Notes: generated by a model from the letters alone, not told the origin. 16,411 nt of DNA from Lachnospiraceae bacterium (GCA_900763175.1 CAAFJI010000085.1:1-16411), one strand, 5' to 3'; shown: positions 5,372 through 13,355, counted from the first letter of the stretch. Translations and numbers: made by a program.

Positions 5372-7788
5372 CAGCTTCTCAACTCGATTCCCAGTCCGTT
5401 CAGACCATTTAAGATTTTCTTCATTGCTGCAGAGATTTCGTTCTCTTCCAGAGTCTTGTCATGATCACGAAATACAAGTGCATAGGCCATAGATTTGTAG
5501 CCACCCTTGATCTGGCTTCCTTCGTAAATGTCAAACAGCTGGTAGTTCTCCAGGATCTTACCGCCTCTCTGCTCCAAAACAGCTTCGATCTGTCCTGCAA
5601 GAACAGCCTTCGGCACTACCATACTAAGATCACGGGTTACTGCCGGATATTTGGCAATTCCGGAGAACTTATGGTTAAAGTTTGCAAACTCAAGCACACT
5701 CTTGATATCGATCATCGCGATATAAGCACGGTCACTGATTCCATAATTGTCAGCAACAAGAGGATGAACCTCTCCAAGATAACCAACCACAGTTCCTTCA
5801 TACAGCATATTTGCCTGTCTGCCAGGATGAAGGAATGGCTTCTCACTTGACGGATCGTATTCCATTTTCTTCTTCATGCCGATCTTCTCGAAGAACTCCT
5901 CGCAAACACCCTTCATGTCAAAGAAATCACCATTTCCATACATTCCAAGGGTGAACATGGTTCTCTCATCCGGAAGCTCAGTAAGAGGCAGAGCCTTTGG
6001 AAGATATACATTGCCCAGCTCATACAGACGGACATCCTTGTTTCTTCTGTTGTAGTTTGTTGCAAGGGAGGAAAGCATTCCGTTTAAGGTACTGGTACGC
6101 ATAATGCTGTAGTCCTCTCCCAGAGGATTGCTGATGGTGATGGCCTGACGAAGCGGATTGTCCGCTGGAATTCTCAGCCTGTCAAATACCTTCGGGCTCT
6201 CGAAGGAATATGTCATTCCCTCGGAAAATCCGCAGTACTCTGCAATGTCTCTTGCAATATTTTCAATACGAAGCTTAAATGGCATTTTACCTGTGGTAGC
6301 TTCGCCTGATGGCAAAGTGGTAGGAATCTTGTCATATCCGTAGAAACGGGCAACTTCCTCTGCAACGTCAGCCATGCAGTGAATATCCTGACGGAAGGTA
6401 GGTGCTACGATTTCATTTGCAGCCTCGTCATAGGTAAGCTCAATCTTCGCCAGATAACCAAGCATCTCTTCTTTGGAAAGGTTTGTTCCCAGAAGTCCGT
6501 TAATACGGTCTGGCTCAAACTTCACACGGGAAGGCTCGCTGACTTTGCTGCAGATGTCAACCATTCCTCCTACTGCCTCACCTGCGCCAAGCTCTTCCAT
6601 CAGCTGGCAGGCTCTGTCGATAGCAGCCTTTGCATTATTTGGATCAAGACCTTTCTCAAATTTTCCGGAAGCATCTGTACGAAGTCCGATTCTCTTGGAG
6701 GAGAGACGGATGTTTGTTCCATCGAAGCAGGCTGCTTCAAAAAGGACCGTGTGTACATGGTCTGTGATCATGGAGTTCTCACCACCCATGATACCAGCAA
6801 TTCCAACTGGCTTCTCACCGTCACAGATCATCAGGACGTTCTCATCCATGGTGCGCTCCTGTCCATCCAGTGTTACAAACTTCTCATCCTTCTCTGCACA
6901 GCGAACCACGATCTCATGATTTGCAATGGTATCCAGATCGTAAGCGTGCATTGGCTGTCCGAATTCTTCCATTACATAGTTGGTAATATCTACCAGATTG
7001 TTGATCGGACGGATTCCGTTGGAAGCAAGGCAGCGCTGCATCCATTTCGGTGACGGACCGATTTTTACATTCTTTACAACTCTTGCACAGTAGCGTGGGC
7101 AAAGCTCCGGATTTTCAACTGTTACCTTTACATAATCAGATGCTTTCTCATCATTTCCTGTTTCTTTTACTTCAGGAGGGCAGAACTTCTTTCCGAAGGT
7201 TGCTGCTGCCTCTCTTGCAATTCCAAGAACACCGTAGCAGTCTACACGGTTGGATGTGATCTCATACTCAAAAACCACATCATCAAGGCCAAGTGCCTTA
7301 ACTACGCTTTCACCTACCACTGCATCCTCCGGAAAAATATAGATTCCATACTCCGGAGCTTCCGGATACATATCCCGGTTGCTTCCCAGCTCCTCAATAG
7401 AGCACATCATACCATAGGACTCTACTCCACGGAGTTTTCCTGCTTTGATCTTGATCCCGCCAGGAGTCATCTTTCCATCATGTCCACCTGCAACACGGCC
7501 GCCGTCAAGAACTACCGGCACCTTGTCTCCTTCTTTTACATTTGGAGCTCCGGTAACGATCTGAATTGTCTCAGTGCCAACGTTTACCTGGCAGATGATC
7601 AGCTTGTCTGCATCCGGATGCTTCTCAATCTTCTCGATCTGTCCGATGACGATCTTCTCCAGATCTGCGTCCAGTTTTGTAAAGCCCTCTACCTTCGTAC
7701 CAGATAAAGTCATTGCATCTGTATATTCCTGTGCGGTCACATCAAGATCCGGCACATACATTTTTATCCAAGATAATGAAGTATTCAT
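5371..7788 (-). CDS. pheT: phenylalanine--tRNA ligase beta subunit
   Basis: The 805-residue beta chain of the bacterial alpha2-beta2 PheRS, of normal family length. Domains in order: N-terminal segment, EMAP/OB-type tRNA-binding domain (about 40-150, with HPDADKLIICQVNVG and QIVTGAPNV), B3/B4 editing domain (about 205-380, with the GIMGGENSMI loop), B5 domain (about 405-475), catalytic-like core, and C-terminal FDX-ACB anticodon-binding domain (last about 95 residues, starting at KYPAVTRDLSMVV). The start has AGAGG about 9 nt upstream. It lies 247 nt below pheS, an unusually wide gap for this operon, filled largely by a palindromic element. The frame is intact throughout. Confidence 0.97.
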   Translation of the reverse strand: MNTSLSWIKMYVPDLDVTAQEYTDAMTLSGTKVEGFTKLDADLEKIVIGQIEKIEKHPDADKLIICQVNVGTETIQIVTGAPNVKEGDKVPVVLDGGRVAGGHDGKMTPGGIKIKAGKLRGVESYGMMCSIEELGSNRDMYPEAPEYGIYIFPEDAVVGESVVKALGLDDVVFEYEITSNRVDCYGVLGIAREAAATFGKKFCPPEVKETGNDEKASDYVKVTVENPELCPRYCARVVKNVKIGPSPKWMQRCLASNGIRPINNLVDITNYVMEEFGQPMHAYDLDTIANHEIVVRCAEKDEKFVTLDGQERTMDENVLMICDGEKPVGIAGIMGGENSMITDHVHTVLFEAACFDGTNIRLSSKRIGLRTDASGKFEKGLDPNNAKAAIDRACQLMEELGAGEAVGGMVDICSKVSEPSRVKFEPDRINGLLGTNLSKEEMLGYLAKIELTYDEAANEIVAPTFRQDIHCMADVAEEVARFYGYDKIPTTLPSGEATTGKMPFKLRIENIARDIAEYCGFSEGMTYSFESPKVFDRLRIPADNPLRQAITISNPLGEDYSIMRTSTLNGMLSSLATNYNRRNKDVRLYELGNVYLPKALPLTELPDERTMFTLGMYGNGDFFDMKGVCEEFFEKIGMKKKMEYDPSSEKPFLHPGRQANMLYEGTVVGYLGEVHPLVADNYGISDRAYIAMIDIKSVLEFANFNHKFSGIAKYPAVTRDLSMVVPKAVLAGQIEAVLEQRGGKILENYQLFDIYEGSQIKGGYKSMAYALVFRDHDKTLEENEISAAMKKILNGLNGLGIELRS

Positions 7789-7855
7789 TTTTTAATCCTC
7801 TTCTCACTCTCTATATTGATAATATTGGGGCAAACGCCTTTGTCCCTTTTGCACC

Positions 7856-8021
7856 TTAGAGCGTGTTTGGAAAATGCTTTCTGCAAGATGTGCGTCACAG
7901 TTTGTGGGAGATTTGTCCCGGATGAGGGCGTCGTAGCGGGCTACGGCAACCGAATCCGGGACAAAAGTCCCGCAAAATGGGGCGTGCAGATTGCAGGAAT
8001 GATTTTTCAGACACACTCTAA
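7856..8021. repeat. long palindromic (MITE-like) element, copy B
   Basis: A 166-bp near-complete copy with ends TTAGAGCGTGTTTGG and CAGACACACTCTAA. Its two arms of about 65 bp are imperfect reverse complements. In the middle it carries a module missing from copy A: TTTGTCCCGGAT (7912-7923) pairs perfectly with ATCCGGGACAAA (7954-7965), enclosing the smaller hairpin CGTAG/CTACG (7932-7936, 7941-7945). GTCCCG occurs at both edges of the 52-bp module (7915 and 7967), which fits loss or gain by recombination between short direct repeats. The copy lies inside the pheS-pheT transcript. The short ORFs within it are not thought to be genes. Confidence 0.85.
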
Positions 8022-8035
8022 GCCTGCCGGTTCCT

Positions 8036-9061
8036 TTAGAACTGTTTCAGGAAACGAATGTCGTTCTCGTAAAGCAGACGCATATCGTCAATCTCATATT
8101 TCAGAAGGGCAATACGCTCCAGGCCTACACCAAATGCAAATCCGGTATATTCTTCCGGGTCAATGCCACACATACGAAGTACGTTCGGATGGACAGTTCC
8201 GCAGCCAAGAATTTCAATCCAGCCAGAACCCTTGCAGAAACGGCATCCTTTTCCGCCACACTTGAAGCAGGAAACGTCAACCTCGGCACTTGGCTCTGTA
8301 AATGGGAAATGATGTGGTCTGAATTTTGTCTTTGTCTCTGGTCCGAACAGTTCTTTTGCAAATACTTCAAGCGTTCCCTTCAGGTCTGCAAAAGTGATAT
8401 TCTTATCAATTACAAGTCCCTCAATCTGATGGAATGACGGAGAGTGAGTTGCATCGACTTCGTCAGAACGGAATACTCTTCCAGGTGCGATCATACGGAT
8501 AGGAAGCTTTCCCTTTTCCATGGTACGTGCCTGGACCGGAGATGTCTGGGAACGAAGAAGGATGGAATCGTTGATGAAGAAAGTATCCTGCTCGTCTCTT
8601 GCCGGATGGTTTTCCGGAATATTCAGTTTGGTAAAGTTATAGTCTGCATACTCTACCTCGGGTCCCTCTACAACCTCATATCCCATTCCGATGAAAATAC
8701 GTTCAACCTCTTCCAGGGCAATGCTGTTGGGATGACGGTGGCCGATTCTGGATTTCTTTGCAGGAAGTGTAACATCAATGACTTCTGCTTTCATCTTCTC
8801 TTCCCTTACTGCTTCTTCCAGCTTCTGTCTGGACTCTTCCAGAAGGCCTTCAATCTTTGCTCTTGTCTCGTTTACCAGCTGTCCCACCTTTGGTCTTTCC
8901 TCTGGGGAAACGTCTTTCATACCTTTTAAGATAGCGGTCAGCTCACCTTTTTTTCCAAGATATGCTACACGCACATCGTTTAACTTATCCAGGCCCTCGG
9001 ACTCCTCAATCCGAATTCTGGCATTCTCTGCCAGTTCCTGAAGCTTTTCTTTCATATCCAT
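8036..9061 (-). CDS. pheS: phenylalanine--tRNA ligase alpha subunit
   Basis: The 341-residue alpha chain holds the class II catalytic core of PheRS. After an N-terminal coiled coil (about 1-100) come the class II motifs: HPNSIALEEVERIFIGMGYE as motif 1, FRSDEVDATHSPSFHQIEGL as motif 2, and GFAFGVGLERIALLKY as motif 3. A CFKCGGKGCRFC cysteine cluster lies between motifs 2 and 3; such a cluster is found in some PheS proteins and could bind zinc (inference). The start at 9061 is chosen over a longer frame beginning at 9250, because AAAGGAG lies 9 nt upstream and the longer frame would run back through the T-box terminator. Expression is controlled by the T-box at about 9132-9375. Confidence 0.97.
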   Translation of the reverse strand: MDMKEKLQELAENARIRIEESEGLDKLNDVRVAYLGKKGELTAILKGMKDVSPEERPKVGQLVNETRAKIEGLLEESRQKLEEAVREEKMKAEVIDVTLPAKKSRIGHRHPNSIALEEVERIFIGMGYEVVEGPEVEYADYNFTKLNIPENHPARDEQDTFFINDSILLRSQTSPVQARTMEKGKLPIRMIAPGRVFRSDEVDATHSPSFHQIEGLVIDKNITFADLKGTLEVFAKELFGPETKTKFRPHHFPFTEPSAEVDVSCFKCGGKGCRFCKGSGWIEILGCGTVHPNVLRMCGIDPEEYTGFAFGVGLERIALLKYEIDDMRLLYENDIRFLKQF

Positions 9062-9096
9062 GGTCTTTTTCTCCTTTATTCTTATGGTCTGCCAGG

Positions 9097-9131
9097 TGAA
9101 TCGGGGATTCCGTCGGAAGTTCCCGTTGCAC
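9097..9131. repeat. small palindromic repeat, copy 2
   Basis: This 35-bp stretch matches the repeat at 32-70 (shared core CGGGGATTCC, then CGGAA and TTCCC, TTGCA). It folds imperfectly, with CGGG/CCCG and TTCC/GGAA pairs. It begins at the end of the T-run of the pheS T-box terminator and is present only in read-through transcripts, between that terminator and the pheS ribosome binding site. Confidence 0.6.
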
Positions 9132-9375
9132 AAAAAAAGCTCCGTCCCTGCAAAAAGGGACGAAGCATATCCGCGGTACCACCCTGATTCCCGTAATATA
9201 CGGGCTCTCTTCCTGTTTAACGCACAGCATACGTCACTTCCTACTGACATCGTTCAAAAGTGCAGCTCCGGTGCGAAACTCAAAAATTACCTGAACTTAA
9301 GGAAGCTTACAGCCGGCGGCTTCCTCTCTCTGAAAGAAAATAATTTTCTAAAAACACCTTCCTGGCCTTTTCTCT
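9132..9375 (-). promoter_or_regulatory. T-box leader of the pheST operon
   Basis: The minus strand has the T-box signature GGGTGGTACCGCGG (9184-9171), where TGGTACC-type sequence pairs with the uncharged tRNA acceptor end and forms the antiterminator. It is followed by a terminator, GCTTCGTCCC (9166-9157) with GGGACGGAGC (9148-9139), and seven T residues (9138-9132). Uncharged tRNA-Phe would favour antitermination and raise pheST and phosphatase expression. The Stem I region lies at about 9230-9350, including a GGAAGC/GCTTCC stem. UUC triplets at 9277-9275 and 9295-9293 are candidate specifier codons; I could not decide between them without folding. Confidence 0.92.
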
Positions 9376-9381
9376 TTTAAT

Positions 9382-9410
9382 ACTATGCCACACTGCTGTA
9401 AATCTGTCAA
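9382..9410 (-). promoter_or_regulatory. pheST operon promoter
   Basis: TTGACA (9410-9405), a 17-nt spacer and CATAGT (9387-9382) precede the T-box leader; TAGTAT with 19-nt spacing is an alternative -10. The -35 box is only 5 nt past the yihY stop codon, and no terminator is seen between, so yihY transcripts may read into the T-box. Confidence 0.6.
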
Positions 9411-9415
9411 GTGCT

Positions 9416-10369
9416 TTATTTTTCTTTCTCTTTATCGTTCTTTTTTGCAGCTTCCCTGTCTGCCAGCTTCTTCCGCTCTTTCTCTTTTTCCAGCTCCTCA
9501 TGCTCTCTGCTCAGCATTTCCCTCATAGACGCCTGAGCCATCCGGAATTGCTTTTCAAAATAGGAATTGATCTCCGCTCCGTACAGCAGAAGGTTCATAC
9601 AGATGTACAGCCACAGCATTACCATGATCAAGGCCGTAAGGCTTCCGTACATATTGCTGAATCCTGGAAACAGTTCAAAATACAAGGAAAAGAAATAGGA
9701 AAAAAGAGACCATCCTGCTGCTATCAAAATAGCTCCTGGTGCCTGGCTCTTCAAGGTTGCCTTCCTGTTTGGAAGCATTTTGTATAATATCAGGAAAATC
9801 AGGAACAGTCCTGCAAACATAAGCGCAGTTCTGGCTCCAATAATCCTGGCGATCATTCTTCCCAGTACGGGGATGTATTTACTTGCTATTGTCTGGATCT
9901 GGTTTCCCAAAACCAGGAGAAGCAAGCTGGCAATAATGGCTACCCCGAAGAGAAACGTGTAAACAACTGCATAAAGCCGGTTTACCAGCCAGTTACGAGT
10001 CTCCTTCACATGATAAATGGTATTCAGGCCATTGGTAAGGGACTGCATAGCCTTGCCTGCCGACCACAGAGCCATGATCGCAGAAATCGGCACAACAGCA
10101 GCACTCCTTCCGTATACCTCTGATACAATGGTAAGTACAAAATTCTGAATATTATGAGGCACAAATGCCCGGATAGTATCACTGACCATGTTGTAGGTCA
10201 GAGGTGTATAGCGGATCATGGTTGTCAAAAACAAAAGAAAAGGAATGAAGGACATGATCAAAAAGTACGCAGCCTGTGCCGCATAAGCACCCACATGATC
10301 ACTGTTTATCCTCTCCATAAAGCCTAACAGCAGCTGAAGAACACTCTGTTTTTCTTTCTTTTTATCCAT
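9416..10369 (-). CDS. YihY/virulence factor BrkB family membrane protein
   Basis: This 317-residue protein belongs to the YihY/BrkB family, once misnamed ribonuclease BN; its molecular function is not settled. About six membrane helices are visible, with the family landmarks AAQAAYFLIMSFIPFLLF near residues 30-50, LWSAGKAMQSLTNGLNTIY near 105-123, and MYGSLTALIMVMLWLYICMN near 240-260. The last about 45 residues are a strongly charged Lys/Glu-rich cytoplasmic tail. The start at 10369 has AGGAG about 8 nt upstream; the longer frame to 10438 has no such support. A likely promoter overlaps the end of the SpoIID-like gene (10517-10546), giving a leader of about 140 nt with a large dyad. Confidence 0.9.
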   Translation of the reverse strand: MDKKKEKQSVLQLLLGFMERINSDHVGAYAAQAAYFLIMSFIPFLLFLTTMIRYTPLTYNMVSDTIRAFVPHNIQNFVLTIVSEVYGRSAAVVPISAIMALWSAGKAMQSLTNGLNTIYHVKETRNWLVNRLYAVVYTFLFGVAIIASLLLLVLGNQIQTIASKYIPVLGRMIARIIGARTALMFAGLFLIFLILYKMLPNRKATLKSQAPGAILIAAGWSLFSYFFSLYFELFPGFSNMYGSLTALIMVMLWLYICMNLLLYGAEINSYFEKQFRMAQASMREMLSREHEELEKEKERKKLADREAAKKNDKEKEK

Positions 10370-10424
10370 ACGACTGCTCCTGTTGCATCTCACAATTTTT
10401 ACTATGAAGCTCCTGGACGGCAGC

Positions 10425-10459
10425 CATGAATGAGCCATGCTTGCATGGATTAATTCATG
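10425..10459 (-). promoter_or_regulatory. large dyad in the yihY leader
   Basis: CATGAAT (10425-10431) pairs with ATTCATG (10453-10459), and inside it CCATGC (10435-10440) with GCATGG (10443-10448). The hairpin has no T-run and so is not a terminator. It could be a regulatory RNA fold or a protein-binding palindrome; the function is unknown. Confidence 0.45.
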
Positions 10460-10516
10460 AATATCGGACAGGCTCCAGAATAATGATATTGCCGACAGGC
10501 AACATTTCCGTTTTCT

Positions 10517-10546
10517 ATCATACCACGAAACATAGTCATCTGTCTA
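10517..10546 (-). promoter_or_regulatory. probable yihY promoter
   Basis: TAGACA (10546-10541), an 18-nt spacer and TATGAT (10522-10517) lie at the 3' end of the SpoIID-like gene, whose stop codon is within the spacer. No intrinsic terminator was seen for the SpoIID-like gene. Confidence 0.5.
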
Positions 10547-11813
10547 CTTTTTCCATTTTCCAGTCCAAAATCTCAATATCCCTGAAAAAATATTCCAGGA
10601 TTTCCTGCCAGGTATAACCTTCCTTTGCCATCTCATTTGCCCCGTTCTGACTCATCCCCACACCGTGGCCATAACCTTTCCCTTTTATTTTCAAAGACTT
10701 TCTCTGCTGAAAATCCAGGTCAAAGTAAGCACTGGGAAGGAGACTGGTTCCTTCTGTTATAGTGCCGTCTTTTTCCTTTATTTTCTGTCCTTTTGGGCTT
10801 AAAAAACTACGGATTTCATACTCTCCTTCTATCTCATATTCTTCTTCATCTGTTATCACCTGCAGCAAAATGGCAGCGCCGCTGGAGCTTTTTTTCACAG
10901 TCTGCAGGCTTTTTGGTATTCCTTTCACTCCATTGTCCGCCAGCTGTTCTTCGAGAAATTCCCAGGGAAGTTCTACTTCCCAGCTGCTCCAGGGCAAGTC
11001 CTGGTCAAACTGGCATTTGACGCTGTTCAAGTAAGGAGCTGCCTTTTTTTCTCCCCATATTTCGTCTGTGCTGGTCACACCTGCTGACGTGGAAAAATAG
11101 TATGCCGTTACAGGTTCTCCGTTCTGCGTAAGGATCTGTCCTTCAGTTTTTTTTACCGCCTGGCTTGTTTTCTGAGTTGGCATAAAATTTTGATAAACCT
11201 GAAAATTCACACTGTCATCTACGTCTGCCCCATATTCCTTTTGAAGCTTGCTTTCTCTTATCTGACATACTGCATAGGTTCTTGCACACACAGCCTGGGC
11301 CATCAGTGCCTCCATTTCATAGGAAGCAGGCATTTCGCTTGGAACCACTCCTTCCAGATAAGTTTCCAGGGGCAGTTCATTTATCAGCAAAAGCCCCTGA
11401 TTTGTTTTTCTGATTTCCAGGCTGCCACTGTATACCGGAGGATTTTCCTGCCGTTCAATGGAAAGAAGCCGAATTCCTGTTTCCGGACTGTCCAAAACCA
11501 GGGAGCCCGCCTGCAGTTCAGGGCTATCGGCTGTGTAGGTAAGCTCCTGGTTGTCCATTTGCAGGGTAACGGATGGATGGTAGTAGGTTCTGTAACCAGA
11601 GTCCATCAAAAGGACACGGATCGTAATGGGAACTAATTCAGCAGTAGCTGCTTTATTCTCCTCTCCGGTTCCGGTAACCACCTCCTTCTCCCAGACCAGA
11701 GCCTCCTCCTTGACATTTTCATTTACTTCAATAGCCTTGTAAAACAGCAGCAGCCATCCAAGCACCGCCAGTAAAAAATAATTCATTCCATAAAAAAATC
11801 TGGTTTTCTTCAT
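10536..11813 (-). CDS. SpoIID/LytB domain protein
   Basis: A 425-residue membrane-anchored protein of the SpoIID/LytB family, whose best-known member is a lytic transglycosylase acting on peptidoglycan during engulfment in sporulation. An N-terminal helix (about 10-28) is followed by an extracellular part. The family core is clear: LPLETYLEGVVPSEMPASYE near 147-166, with E160 as the likely catalytic glutamate, AQAVCARTYAV after it, AYYFSTSAGVTSTDEIWG in the middle and GYGHGVGMSQNGANEMA near the end. The ATG at 11813 was chosen because the N-terminus then reads as a normal signal-anchor, but it has no clear Shine-Dalgarno sequence; the frame is open back to a GTG at 11897. Whether it is the true sporulation SpoIID or a paralogue cannot be decided, as no spoIIID or spoIIQ neighbours are present. 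Confidence 0.9.
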   Translation of the reverse strand: MKKTRFFYGMNYFLLAVLGWLLLFYKAIEVNENVKEEALVWEKEVVTGTGEENKAATAELVPITIRVLLMDSGYRTYYHPSVTLQMDNQELTYTADSPELQAGSLVLDSPETGIRLLSIERQENPPVYSGSLEIRKTNQGLLLINELPLETYLEGVVPSEMPASYEMEALMAQAVCARTYAVCQIRESKLQKEYGADVDDSVNFQVYQNFMPTQKTSQAVKKTEGQILTQNGEPVTAYYFSTSAGVTSTDEIWGEKKAAPYLNSVKCQFDQDLPWSSWEVELPWEFLEEQLADNGVKGIPKSLQTVKKSSSGAAILLQVITDEEEYEIEGEYEIRSFLSPKGQKIKEKDGTITEGTSLLPSAYFDLDFQQRKSLKIKGKGYGHGVGMSQNGANEMAKEGYTWQEILEYFFRDIEILDWKMEKVDR

Positions 11814-11853
11814 ACATAAGTATATGAAAAAAACCAGAAAAACATTTCTCTTT

Positions 11854-12060
11854 TTAGAGTCTGTTTGAAAAAACTCCAAAACCGTCCATCCCTGCACATA
11901 GTAAGGCTTGGAATCCTGCTATCGCCTTATTTTTTCACGTAAAGCGGACATTCGCAATCCGCTTCGCTACTTGCTCATGAACGCAGTCGCTTTGCGATCT
12001 GTCAGTGGGAGCTGAAGGCTCCCACTGACAGAAGCATCCCCCCTCCCCCGCCGCTTAGTG
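11854..12060. other. multi-hairpin intergenic region
   Basis: Between galM and the SpoIID-like gene no gene is seen, but the DNA is rich in palindromes. From the left: TTAGAGTCTGTTTGAAAAA (11854-11872) resembles the end of the long palindromic element; TAAGGC/GCCTTA (11902-11907, 11924-11929) followed by six T residues on the plus strand; GCGGA/TCCGC (11944-11948, 11958-11962); TCGC-TTT-GCGA (11987-11997); and a perfect 14-bp stem (11999-12012 with 12018-12031, loop TGAAG). A pyrimidine run CCCCCCTCCCCC follows. The strong hairpin could block or end galM transcription, though no T-run follows it on the minus strand. Confidence 0.6.
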
Positions 12061-12087
12061 CTCCGCACGCTTGAGGCAGGGGAATGC

Positions 12088-13143
12088 TTATCTGCGTTCA
12101 AAATGGTATGCAGTAAAGGACTGATACTTCTCCCCCGCCTCCAGGATTGGAGAATGAAAGGCTTCCTCATTCACTGCATTTGGCTCAACCTGCGTCTCAA
12201 GGCAGAAGCCCTCACGCTTATTATAGGTATGTCCGTTCTTACCTTTCTCATCGATCACAAAGTTCCCTGCATAGAACTGAACGCATGGACAATCGGAAAT
12301 TACATCCATGGTGATTCCGGACTTCTCACAATAAGCTTCTGCAATCACTCTCCGGCTGCCCTTTGCATAATTATCAGTCACATAATTGTGATCATAGCCG
12401 CCTGTATATTTCAGCTGTTGGAAATCCGCTTCAATATCCTGGCCGATCTTCTTAGATTTATTGAAATCCATAGGTGTTCCCGCTACAGCTGCGTATTCTC
12501 CTGTAGGAATGGAATGTTCATCTACCGGATTGAACTCCTTGCTGTGAATGGTAAGATATGTATCAAGAATCTTTCCACTACCCTCTCCTGCGAGATTGAA
12601 GTAGGAATGATTGGTCATATTTGCAACGGTTGCCTGGTCACTGATGCCTGCATAATGGATGCGAATAGTATTGTCCTCTGTAAATTCATAGGTCACAGAT
12701 ACCTGGAATTCTCCCGGAAATCCGTTCTCCCCATCGGGGCTGATCCTGGAAAAGGTAACCGACTGCTTCTCCTGGTCTACATTCTTTACATTCCAGATCT
12801 TCTTCTCAAATCCATTAGGGCCGCTGTGAAGATTGTTATCATTTTCATTCTTTGCAAGCTGATACTCTCTGCCATAAATGGAAAACTTCGCTCCTCCGAT
12901 ACGATTCCCACTTCTTCCGATGATCGCACCGAAATAACATCCGTTCACCTCATACTGCTGTACATCATCGTAACCAAGTACTACATCTGTAAGAACCCCG
13001 TTCTTATCCGGCACGCAAACCTTCACAAGAATAGCGCCATAATCCATCACTTCTGCGTATGCGCCGGAATTGTTCTCAAGATGATAGAGCTGAATCTCCT
13101 CACCGGTGGTCAGCTCTCCAAATTTTCTTACTGTAACCCCCAT
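12088..13143 (-). CDS. galM: aldose 1-epimerase (galactose mutarotase)
   Basis: This 351-residue cytoplasmic enzyme interconverts the alpha and beta anomers of aldoses such as galactose and glucose. Catalytic residues of the family are visible: H106 in NNLHSGPNG, H179 in NHSYFNL, D251 in GGYDHNY and the general base E316 in FCLETQ. The arginine-containing GRSGNRIGGAKF motif lies at 76-87. The length is normal. The ATG at 13143 is preferred since GGAGG lies 8 nt upstream; a TTG five codons earlier overlaps that site. No other Leloir-pathway gene is beside it. It starts about 20 nt after the 6S RNA gene, with no separate promoter seen, so it may be transcribed by read-through of the 6S promoter. 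Confidence 0.95.
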   Translation of the reverse strand: MGVTVRKFGELTTGEEIQLYHLENNSGAYAEVMDYGAILVKVCVPDKNGVLTDVVLGYDDVQQYEVNGCYFGAIIGRSGNRIGGAKFSIYGREYQLAKNENDNNLHSGPNGFEKKIWNVKNVDQEKQSVTFSRISPDGENGFPGEFQVSVTYEFTEDNTIRIHYAGISDQATVANMTNHSYFNLAGEGSGKILDTYLTIHSKEFNPVDEHSIPTGEYAAVAGTPMDFNKSKKIGQDIEADFQQLKYTGGYDHNYVTDNYAKGSRRVIAEAYCEKSGITMDVISDCPCVQFYAGNFVIDEKGKNGHTYNKREGFCLETQVEPNAVNEEAFHSPILEAGEKYQSFTAYHFERR

Positions 13144-13163
13144 ATCTTCTGCCTCCAAATTCT

Positions 13164-13348
13164 AAAAAATCCCAGAATGCCGTTCCCTTTCTTTTGACGC
13201 CTAGCTAACCGCTAGGTGGGTATCCTCAACAGGACTTCTGCCTACCACAACGAGAGGTCTGACATCCGTACTGCGATCTTGGATTCCCTTAATGTCAATG
13301 TAGGTTCAAAAATAAAAGGGGCCTCGCACATCCCAGGATTCTTTTTCT
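13164..13348 (-). ncRNA. ssrS: 6S RNA
   Basis: The 185-nt minus-strand transcript has the layout of 6S RNA, which binds sigma-A RNA polymerase as a mimic of an open promoter. The ends AATCCTGGGATG (13340-13329) and CATTCTGGGATT (13179-13168) form a 12-bp closing stem with three G-U pairs, followed by six T residues (13169-13164). The TTTTGAACCTACATT segment near one third of the length matches the conserved central part of Firmicutes 6S RNAs. A consensus promoter (13356-13384) lies at the right distance. The name is based on motif, length and fold, not on a covariance search. Confidence 0.85.
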
Positions 13349-13355
13349 AAGAAAG

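Noticed and set aside
7804..8016. Small Cys/His-rich ORF (MCLKNHSCNLHAPFCG start) similar to one at 1697-1885
   Set aside because: Both ORFs are translations of the same palindromic repeat and diverge with its insert and deletions, with no ribosome binding site; the similarity comes from the DNA element.
9062..9250. A 63-residue N-terminal extension of PheS
   Set aside because: It would be read from the T-box terminator and leader; a strong ribosome binding site sits at the ATG at 9061, and the shorter protein has the normal PheS length.
13144..13158. TTG start five codons upstream for galM
   Set aside because: That codon overlaps the GGAGG ribosome binding site serving the ATG at 13143.
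12058..13197. A 379-residue plus-strand ORF over galM and the 6S gene
   Set aside because: It is antisense to galM, has an Ile/Cys-rich composition typical of shadow frames and no recognisable family.
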